Shown: positions 58,036 to 64,000 of the stretch, piece by piece | Layout of the letters: each line of letters opens with the position of its first letter | How positions within the stretch are numbered: the stretch's first letter is position 1 | Assembly (NCBI GenBank): GCA_944320105.1 | Contig: CALUGA010000005.1 | Location: forward strand, 1 to 64,000 | DNA length: 64,000 nucleotides | DNA from: an uncultured Prevotella sp. | GTDB lineage: Bacteria > Bacteroidota > Bacteroidia > Bacteroidales > Bacteroidaceae | Direction: 5' to 3' | Program-made: the position numbers and the translations under genes | The notes under the pieces: model-generated | The model's database searches: none | Told to the model about the DNA's origin: nothing | Seen by the model: the letters and a program-made list of their open reading frames with translations, nothing else

Positions 58036-60033
58036 TTATTTTCCCGTGGTGTACTCTATGCCGAGGTCGCGGGCGCGGTCGGCGTTGCGGTTGCGCTGCT
58101 TGCGCTCCTTGTCGGGCTTCTGCTTGGTGATTCTGAGGGGCTTCTGGCGGTTGCCGGGCAGTGCTGCCATGTTCCAGCTTATGGTTACGTCCCACTTCTG
58201 CTTGCACTCAATCTCGCGCGGGTAGTAAGTCACCGTTTCGGGCTGCAGGCCCGCATGGTAGTCTCCCGTATCCCACTTGCCGTTGCCGTTGGCGTCGGCG
58301 AAGGCCCTGAGGTAGTACTTGCCGGGGTTCACGTAGAAGAACTCGGCCATGCCGCCTTCGGCCTTCACCTGCTTCACCACGGCGTCGGAGCTGTTGAGCA
58401 TCTGCACGATGGTGGCCGTGTCGCGTGTGCCGCTGATGTTGACGGTGAGCGAGCTGTACTCGTCCATGGCGCGCACCCTTATGCCCGACTTGTACTTGTC
58501 GGACACAAGGCCGTAGATGTCTTCAAACGCCGCCGAGTCTATTTCGAGGCTGTATTCCACCCCCGGCCTCCATTCGGCCATGAGCGTGTATGCCCGGAGC
58601 TTGCCCGGCACAGGGCGGAACACGAAGCGCGAGCGGTACCAGAGGGTGTCGATCTTGGAGTAAAGGTGGATGGCCGAGGTGTCGCAGCGCGCCAGGGGCG
58701 ACGGCATCTCTATGTAAACGTTGCGGTCGGGGTCGAGCGTTCCGGCCTTGATGGTGGGCTTCAGCGGCGTAGCGGGCATTACGGAGTCGTAAGGCTCGCC
58801 TTTCTTCTTGGCCTTTTCCTGCTCCTTCTGCCAGTCCTCAAGCTCCTTCATGCGTTGCTTCATGCGGCGTTCGTAAGGCACGCGTGGCATGGCTTCGAGC
58901 GTGTCGGTGCGGCTCACGAGCCGGCCCAGCGTGTCGGTGGTCATGTAGGTAAGCTCGTATTGCAGCGTGTCGCGGTTCACCAGGGCGGTGTCGCGCAGCC
59001 AGTATGTTATGGTGTCGCGTTTCTCCGACGGCTCCACAATGAACGCCGAGTCGGCGTTGAAGTTAAGCCCCCGCATCCTTGGCAGGGTGTCGCTGCCGTA
59101 TGTGAAGTATATGCCTATCTTCTCGGGCTTCTCGCGCTCGGTCTTGAGCAGGTAGCGGTCGGTGAGCGGCGCGGTGAAGGCGCGGAGCACGATGTCGTCG
59201 GGGTAGAAGTGCGTGTAGGGCGTGCGGATGATGGAGTCGATGCGCAGCGTGTCGCGCCAGATGGTGTCCTGGCGTATGTCGGGGCCGCAGCTGGGCGTTA
59301 TGGTGTCGCGGCTGAAGGCGAGCATCTCGCTCTTCTGGTTGTAGAGGTAGTTGCCGTCGGCGTCCTGCAGGGCGTAGGCGCGGTAGCTGCCGGGCGCCAC
59401 TCCCTTTATTACGAAGCGCCCCCGGCTGTCGGTGCGGGCCACCCGGAGCAGGGGCTTGGTGGTGAAGGCCGTGTCGGATAGGTCGTCGTAGAGGCCCACG
59501 AGTATTCCCTTTATGGGTTCGAGGTTTGAGGCGTCGACCACGTTGCCCGCCACTTCGAGCGTGTCGATGCGGTCGCCGGTGGAGAAGCTGTAGGTGTAGT
59601 TGCCCATGGGGTTGCCCTCGTTGTTGTCGGTGATGGCGTCGGAGAAGTCGATGGTGTAGGTTATGCCCGGGCGGAGCGTGTCCTTAAGCTCCACCTCGAT
59701 GGCCTTTCCGGCCGGCTTTATCTCGGGCGTCTCCACCTGCGGGGGCGACACCACCACCTTGCTTGCGGCGTCTTCGAGCTTTATGAACTCGTCGAAGGAG
59801 ATGCGTATCTTCCTCGTTTTCACGCCGGTAGACTTGTCGGCGGGCGAGGTGTGGACTATGCGCGGCGGCGTTTCGTCGTACCACCCGCCGTCGGGCTGGC
59901 CCATGCGGGCGCACGAGGCCACGGCCATGGCCAGGAGCGCGGCTGCCGCGGCGAGCCACGGGGTGCGGTGGCTGCGGCGTGCGCGGGGCGCGCCGCCCCG
60001 TCGCCAGTGGTGTATGTCGGTGGCTTTGGTCAT
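58036..60033 (-). CDS. Ig-like (SbsA-type) domain lipoprotein
   Basis: The 665-residue product has an unusually long basic N-terminal lead (HHWRRGGAPRARRSHRT) before the hydrophobic stretch and lipobox (AMAVASC-ARM). An SbsA Ig-like domain follows (PPRIVHTSPADKSTGVKTRKIRISFDEFIKL), then GVAPGSYRAYALQDADGNYLYNQKSEM, a charged KR-rich helix (RMKQRMKELEDWQKEQEKAKKKG) and a C-terminal FADANGNGKWDTGDYHAGLQPE segment. The tail is strongly basic. It starts one base after the stop of the GH3-like gene, so they are co-transcribed. It is probably an outer-membrane lipoprotein of unknown role. Confidence 0.85.
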   Translation of the reverse strand: MTKATDIHHWRRGGAPRARRSHRTPWLAAAAALLAMAVASCARMGQPDGGWYDETPPRIVHTSPADKSTGVKTRKIRISFDEFIKLEDAASKVVVSPPQVETPEIKPAGKAIEVELKDTLRPGITYTIDFSDAITDNNEGNPMGNYTYSFSTGDRIDTLEVAGNVVDASNLEPIKGILVGLYDDLSDTAFTTKPLLRVARTDSRGRFVIKGVAPGSYRAYALQDADGNYLYNQKSEMLAFSRDTITPSCGPDIRQDTIWRDTLRIDSIIRTPYTHFYPDDIVLRAFTAPLTDRYLLKTEREKPEKIGIYFTYGSDTLPRMRGLNFNADSAFIVEPSEKRDTITYWLRDTALVNRDTLQYELTYMTTDTLGRLVSRTDTLEAMPRVPYERRMKQRMKELEDWQKEQEKAKKKGEPYDSVMPATPLKPTIKAGTLDPDRNVYIEMPSPLARCDTSAIHLYSKIDTLWYRSRFVFRPVPGKLRAYTLMAEWRPGVEYSLEIDSAAFEDIYGLVSDKYKSGIRVRAMDEYSSLTVNISGTRDTATIVQMLNSSDAVVKQVKAEGGMAEFFYVNPGKYYLRAFADANGNGKWDTGDYHAGLQPETVTYYPREIECKQKWDVTISWNMAALPGNRQKPLRITKQKPDKERKQRNRNADRARDLGIEYTTGK

Positions 60034-60034
60034 G

Positions 60035-61582
60035 TCATGCGTTGTCGTTGTTGGGCTGTGCGGGCTTGTCGGGCGTGGCGTTCATGCGCAGCAGCTGCTC
60101 TATGATGTCGCGGCTGTTGCCCAGGCGCGGTATCTTGTGCTGCCCGCCGAGCTTGCCCTTGAGCCGCAGCCAGTCGTTGAAGAGGCCCCGGCGGGCCACC
60201 ACCACTTCGAGGTGCTGCAGCGTTATGTCCTTGAACCGCTTGGCCTCGTAGTCGCTGTTGAGCTGCTGCAGGCGGCTGTCGAGCAGCGCGGCGAAGCGGC
60301 CCATGTCCTCGGGCTGCCTTGCGAACTCTATGAGCCACTGGTGGCGGCACTTGGCCTTGCCGTCCATGAACACTGGCGCGGCGGTGTAGTCGCTCACCTC
60401 GGCCCCCGTTTCGCGGCAGGCGTAGGCCAGCGCCTGCTCGGCGTTGTCCACTATCAGCTCCTCGCCGAAGGCGTTTATGAAGCACTTGGTGCGGCCGGTT
60501 ATGATGAACTTGTAGGGGTTGGTGCTGGTGAAGCTCACGGTGTCGCCCAGCACGTAGCGCCACAGCCCGCTGGTGGTGGATATGAGCATGGCGTAGTTGC
60601 GCCCCGTCTCCACGCCCCACAGCGGCACCACGGTGGGGTTGTCGCTGCCGAACTCGTCCATGGGTATGAACTCGTAGAACACGCCGTAGTCGAGCATCAG
60701 GAGCATGGCCTTGTCGGCCGGGTCGTCCTGCAGGCCGAAGAAGCCCTCGCTGGCGTTGTATGTCTCCATGTAGTGCATCTGGGGCGAGGTGATGAGCTGC
60801 TCGTACTGGTGGCGGTAGGGCGTGAAGGCCACGCCCCCGTGGAAGAACACCTCCAGGCCCGGCCACACCTCTTCGAGGTGCTGCTTGCCCGTAAGCTCCA
60901 TCACGCGGGTGAGCACCGAGAGCATCCACGATGGCACCCCGCTCAGGTTGGTCACGTTCTTGCCTATGGTCTCGCGGGCTATGCGGTCGCGCTTCACCTC
61001 GAAGTCGGCCAGCAGGGCGGTCTGTTTCTTCGGCACTCGCACGAGGTTCACCAGCGGGTTTATGTTCTCAATGAGTATTGCGCTGAGGTCGCCCACGAGT
61101 GTGCCGGGCAGGTTGTAGTTGGGCGAGTGGCTCCCGCCGAGTATGAGGCCCTTGCCGTCGAACATCCGGCTCTTGGGATTGTTGCGCAGGTATAGGGCCA
61201 CGCAGTCCTGGCCGCCCCGGTAGTGGGTGTCCTTGAGGCCCTGCGGGCTTACGGGTATGAACTTGCTCTTGTCGTTGGTGGTGCCCGACGACTTGGCGTA
61301 CCACCTCACGCGGCCGGGCCAGAGCACGTCGGCCTCGCCGTGGCGCATGCGGTCGATGTCGCCCTTCAGTTCCTCGTAAGTGTTCACCGGCACGTTGCGC
61401 GCAAAGTCATCGTAGCCGCGCGTGGCGCTGAAGAGGTGGTTGCGCCCGTATTCGGTGTCCTTCGCCTCCGCCACGAGGTGGGCCAGCACCTGCCTTTGCA
61501 GGGCTTCGCCGCCGCCAAGGTGGCGCTCAAGCTCGTGCTGGCGCGGCACGAAGAACTTGCCTATTATGCTTGTAAGGCTCAT
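60035..61582 (-). CDS. GH3-family acyl-adenylating enzyme
   Basis: The 515-residue cytosolic protein belongs to the GH3 auxin-responsive-promoter family of acyl-acid amido synthetases (ANL superfamily). The ATP-binding loop is YAKSSGTTNDKSKFIPVS, with later motifs YNASEGFFG and YRYVLGDTVSFTS. In bacteria the acyl and amine substrates are not known. It is first in an operon with the Ig-like lipoprotein and DUF3108 genes, which suggests a role in envelope assembly or in making an acylated product. A -7 box lies about 25 bases upstream. Confidence 0.93.
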   Translation of the reverse strand: MSLTSIIGKFFVPRQHELERHLGGGEALQRQVLAHLVAEAKDTEYGRNHLFSATRGYDDFARNVPVNTYEELKGDIDRMRHGEADVLWPGRVRWYAKSSGTTNDKSKFIPVSPQGLKDTHYRGGQDCVALYLRNNPKSRMFDGKGLILGGSHSPNYNLPGTLVGDLSAILIENINPLVNLVRVPKKQTALLADFEVKRDRIARETIGKNVTNLSGVPSWMLSVLTRVMELTGKQHLEEVWPGLEVFFHGGVAFTPYRHQYEQLITSPQMHYMETYNASEGFFGLQDDPADKAMLLMLDYGVFYEFIPMDEFGSDNPTVVPLWGVETGRNYAMLISTTSGLWRYVLGDTVSFTSTNPYKFIITGRTKCFINAFGEELIVDNAEQALAYACRETGAEVSDYTAAPVFMDGKAKCRHQWLIEFARQPEDMGRFAALLDSRLQQLNSDYEAKRFKDITLQHLEVVVARRGLFNDWLRLKGKLGGQHKIPRLGNSRDIIEQLLRMNATPDKPAQPNNDNA

Positions 61583-61602
61583 TGCATTGTTGTTTTACGC
61601 TG

Positions 61603-61610
61603 CAAATTTA
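61603..61610 (-). promoter_or_regulatory. -7 box TAAATTTG for the GH3 operon
   Basis: A TAnnTTTG match on the reverse strand, 21 nt before the start codon. The -33 element is weak. Confidence 0.6.
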
Positions 61611-61776
61611 GGGTAAACTTTCGTAACGGTGACATAATTCACATTATTTAAGCCGACGCATGGCAGTGGCCGCCGTGCTGCCTGCCGCTGTGCTGGCTGC
61701 CCTGCGCCGGCGCCGTCCGGGGGTGCTTGCGGCGCGCCCCGGGCGGTGGCTGTGGCGGCAGTGGTGTGGGGGTGCC

Positions 61777-61843
61777 TTGCCAAACAGACCGTTTCAGGGC
61801 CTGAAACGGCCTGTTTCAGCCTCCCAAACGGCCTGTTTGGCAA
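61777..61843. repeat. AAACGGCCTGTTT hairpin element, copy 4
   Basis: The outer arms TTGCCAAACAG/CTGTTTGGCAA enclose CCGTTTCAGG/CCTGAAACGG. Together with the promoter and the terminator below, it is all that is seen in 61583-61987. Confidence 0.8.
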
Positions 61844-61920
61844 AGCAAAACGGCACGTATTGCCAATGCGCTGATTGCCAATGGGTTACGTATGTAGTGG
61901 ATAGTGGCGCTTTACGATGC

Positions 61921-61959
61921 AAAAAGGCGAGGGGAAAGCGCATCCGCCTTCCCCTCGCC
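61921..61959 (-). terminator. Intrinsic terminator of the small-protein pair
   Basis: On the - strand, GGCGAGGGGAA pairs with TTCCCCTCGCC, followed by TTTTTGC. Confidence 0.85.
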
Positions 61960-61987
61960 AAATGGTGTATTGCCCCTCCGAGTGGCG

Positions 61988-62092
61988 TTACTTGGAGTTC
62001 TTCTTAGCCTCTTTCTTGTCCTCGTATGTGAAGTATATAACCCCAACAATTGCAATCAAGGACACAAATGCAAACATTACCAGTGCTCCCAT
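61988..62092 (-). CDS. 34-residue single-pass membrane protein
   Basis: The product MGALVMFAFVSLIAIVGVIYF followed by TYEDKKEAKKNSK is one membrane helix with a charged, lysine-rich C-terminal tail. It starts 4 nt after the stop of the DUF6722-like gene and is followed by a terminator, so the two form a two-gene operon. The ATG at 62092 is the first that leaves only the membrane segment. Family and function are unknown. Confidence 0.65.
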   Translation of the reverse strand: MGALVMFAFVSLIAIVGVIYFTYEDKKEAKKNSK

Positions 62093-62096
62093 AAGC

Positions 62097-62285
62097 CTAT
62101 TTTTCTCCTTTCTTTTTGTCTCGTAAAAGCCAAAGGCCACCGATGAGTGTAACTGATATGGCCGACATACCACCCACATAAATCACCCACGTTTCCTTGA
62201 TACCTCCGAATACTGAGGTCAGTATAACTGCGGTGGCTATGTATTTGGCGATGTCCATTAGCCATTTCCCGAATTCTTTCTTCAC
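62097..62285 (-). CDS. DUF6722-like small membrane protein
   Basis: The 62-residue product, starting at a GTG (MKKEFGKWLMDIAKYIATAV), has two membrane helices (about 13-28 and 36-54) and a basic tail (RDKKKGEK). The start resembles the small Bacteroides family DUF6722; this is from memory and is moderate evidence. A well-spaced promoter ends just 5 nt before the GTG, so the leader is very short. It is the first gene of a two-gene operon. Confidence 0.7.
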   Translation of the reverse strand: MKKEFGKWLMDIAKYIATAVILTSVFGGIKETWVIYVGGMSAISVTLIGGLWLLRDKKKGEK

Positions 62286-62289
62286 GATG

Positions 62290-62320
62290 CAAAGATATAT
62301 CAAATAGCCGACATGGCCAA
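62290..62320 (-). promoter_or_regulatory. Promoter TTG-N20-TATCTTTG of the small-protein operon
   Basis: The -7 box TATCTTTG (62290-62297) and TTG (62318-62320) are 20 bp apart on the reverse strand. The GTG start lies 4 nt from the box, so the mRNA is close to leaderless. Confidence 0.75.
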
Positions 62321-62379
62321 CGTTTTTGCTTTTTTTTTGCGTTGTATGGGCGCTGCGGCGTACTTGCCTGGCGTTGGCC

Positions 62380-64000
62380 TCACTTCTTGTCCTTGGCCTT
62401 TTGGGTGAACTTGTAGGCCACGGAGAACATGACGTAGCGCGGGATGCAGTTGTAGCGCGTCTCGGTGCGGCCCTGGGCGTTTACGGAGTAAGCCTTGGCG
62501 GATATCTGGCGTAGGATGTCGTAGGCCGTGAGCTTGGCCGTGAGGCGGCCCTTTAGGAACGAGCGCGAGAGCTGTGCGTTCCACGCCAGGTCGTCGGTGT
62601 TCATCTCGGGGCTGCCGTATCCTCGGCGGCTGAACATCTTGATGTCGGTGGAGAGGTTGAGGTTTACGGCGGGTATGGTGTACTGGAGGTTGGCCCCGTA
62701 CTGGAAGTCGAACACGTCGATAGTCTCGAAGCCGCTGCGCCCTGAGCGGCTGTGGCGCGAGTCGAGCTTGCCGCCGATGCCGGCGGTGAGCTTGCCGAGG
62801 GTGTAGGCCAGGCGCAGGTTGAGGGCTGTGGCCACGGTGTTTACCTTGCTCAGCGCGCCGGTCTCGCCGTCGTAGGCCACGTCGAAGTCTACGCTGTGCT
62901 GGTAGTCCACCCCGGCGCGGGCGTCGTAGCGCAGCCTCCGCCTGGCGCCGAGCGTGCCGTTGACGCCAGCCTTGAAGTTGAGGTCCCAGTTGCCCTGCAC
63001 GTTGTCGTCCATGTAAGTGTAGGCTCCGGTGGCGGTGTTGTACGAGGTGCGCCGGCCCACGGCGTTGCTCACCACGGTGACGTTGGCCCCCACGTGCCAC
63101 GTTAGGCGCGCCGAGTCGCAGCGGAAGGTGGACTGCCACGAGGCCGTGTGCTCGGTGGTGGCCTTGAGGTTGGGGTTGCTCACGCTCCGCGCCAGCGGGT
63201 TGGTGGTGTCGTCGCCGGGCATGAGCGATGCGAAGTCGGGCTGCGTGGTCTGCATCTCGTAGGATAAGGAGTGGCGCTGTCCGCCCTTGCGGTAGCTGAA
63301 GTCGAGCCATGGCGAGAACTGGCGGTAGGTGCGCGTGGCCACGGTGTCGATGTCGTAGTCGTTGAAGTGCAGCCGTTCGCGGCTGAATCCGAGAGGCAGC
63401 ACGAGGAAGAACTCCATGTTCTCCGTGGCCTTCTGTAGCGTCAGCGTGGCGGTGTAGGTGCGCGTGAGCGAGTTGCTCCAGTCGCTGTTGTCCCAGTCGA
63501 AGGCGGCCTGCAGCGAGTCGCGCGTGGAGGGCAGGAAGCCGGTGGCGCCGGCCCAGCGGTCGCCGAGGCGTTCGAGGCGGTAGCGGCTGGTTGATGCCGA
63601 CTGCCGCTGCTGGCCGTACTCCGCCTTGGGCTCCACGTACCAGCCCTTGGGCAGCTCCAGCATGTAGCCCAGGCCGAGCGTGTACTCGTAGCTTTCCTCT
63701 GGGGCGTCGGCGTAGTAGTTGCGCACGTCGGTTGGCCGGCCAGAGGCATACCGCGAGTGGCTAAGGCCAAACTGCTCGCTGGGGCGGCTGCGCTGCCAGC
63801 TGTAAGTGGCGTTGAGGTTTATGAAGTCGCCCCACGGCAGGGTGGGCGTCCATCCCGTCATGCCGTTCACCGCCACCCGGCGCGAGCGGCCTTGCCCCAT
63901 GCTCCACGCGCTGTTCATGAGTGTGTCGCGCAGCGTGGAGTCGGCTCCCCACGATGAGTTGCGGCTGTTTGAGTAGCTTAGGTTGTTGCGGCTCGTGATG
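62380..64000 (-). CDS. Outer-membrane beta-barrel protein, 5' part beyond the window
   Basis: The frame is open through the window edge and is cut there; at least 539 residues are present. The visible part is the barrel of a TonB-receptor-like protein of the outer membrane beta-barrel (OMP_b-brl_3) type: alternating aromatic strands, the conserved SVSNPNLKATTEH motif (the NPxLKPE-like stretch of this family), and a C-terminal YNCIPRYVMFSVAYKFTQKAK ending near the edge strand. N-terminal carboxypeptidase-like and plug domains are expected upstream but cannot be checked. The substrate is unknown. Confidence 0.85.
   Translation of the reverse strand, partial: ITSRNNLSYSNSRNSSWGADSTLRDTLMNSAWSMGQGRSRRVAVNGMTGWTPTLPWGDFINLNATYSWQRSRPSEQFGLSHSRYASGRPTDVRNYYADAPEESYEYTLGLGYMLELPKGWYVEPKAEYGQQRQSASTSRYRLERLGDRWAGATGFLPSTRDSLQAAFDWDNSDWSNSLTRTYTATLTLQKATENMEFFLVLPLGFSRERLHFNDYDIDTVATRTYRQFSPWLDFSYRKGGQRHSLSYEMQTTQPDFASLMPGDDTTNPLARSVSNPNLKATTEHTASWQSTFRCDSARLTWHVGANVTVVSNAVGRRTSYNTATGAYTYMDDNVQGNWDLNFKAGVNGTLGARRRLRYDARAGVDYQHSVDFDVAYDGETGALSKVNTVATALNLRLAYTLGKLTAGIGGKLDSRHSRSGRSGFETIDVFDFQYGANLQYTIPAVNLNLSTDIKMFSRRGYGSPEMNTDDLAWNAQLSRSFLKGRLTAKLTAYDILRQISAKAYSVNAQGRTETRYNCIPRYVMFSVAYKFTQKAKDKK

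Overview
The window reads as chromosomal DNA of a GC-rich member of the Bacteroidales, most likely Prevotellaceae or a close relative. The evidence is the -7 boxes of the Bacteroidota type (TAnnTTTG), A-rich leaders without strong Shine-Dalgarno sequences, several secreted proteins ending in type IX (T9SS) style sorting tails, a type V (Mfa/Fim) pilus operon, and family members typical of this order (DUF3575, DUF3868, DUF3108, GH3-like ligase, smalltalk protein, FimB/Mfa2). No rRNA, tRNA, CRISPR array, transposase, integrase or origin was recognised.

Layout: 1-12,000 holds two tandem paralogues with chitobiase C-terminal-type repeats (800-3448, 4555-7278), then a beta-strand-rich secreted protein and a GH10 xylanase that share an N-terminal domain and form an operon. 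12,000-24,000 is a housekeeping block: a four-helix-bundle protein, a THUMP-like methyltransferase, an OmpA protein, a GNAT protein, parE, an S41 protease, a small secreted protein, ybeY, coaD and ruvB. 24,200-26,000 has a smalltalk/HU pair and an MscS channel. 26,000-40,700 is one reverse-strand type V pilus operon: DUF3575 barrel, DUF3868/OmpA protein, major fimbrillin, FimB/Mfa2 anchor, two accessory fimbrillins and a roughly 2,086-residue candidate tip adhesin. 40,800-64,000 carries an M15 peptidase, an M16 peptidase, a PfkB kinase with a flavodiiron protein, a GH106-like rhamnosidase, a LOG protein, a DEAD-box helicase, a large MG2/plug-like surface protein, a PNPOx-like protein, a GH3/Ig-lipoprotein/DUF3108 operon, two tiny membrane proteins and the 3' part of an outer-membrane barrel gene cut by the window edge.

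The most unusual thing is between the genes. Most intergenic gaps are filled with short-word tandem arrays of strict unit length (7, 9, 11, 12, 22 or 37 nt) joined to palindromic cores. At four gene junctions the order is the same relative to transcription: stop codon, 7-nt AATTAAG array, a hairpin core, a 9-nt CTCCCAnnn array, an A-rich leader, the next start codon. The 7-nt arrays begin at or inside stop codons and supply the last residues of some proteins. I regard this as the best candidate for an undescribed system. The second is the pilus operon, with a nine-base C/G tract next to its only recognisable promoter, a strong hairpin after the major pilin gene, and a giant T9SS-tailed adhesin built from four repeats of about 175 residues.
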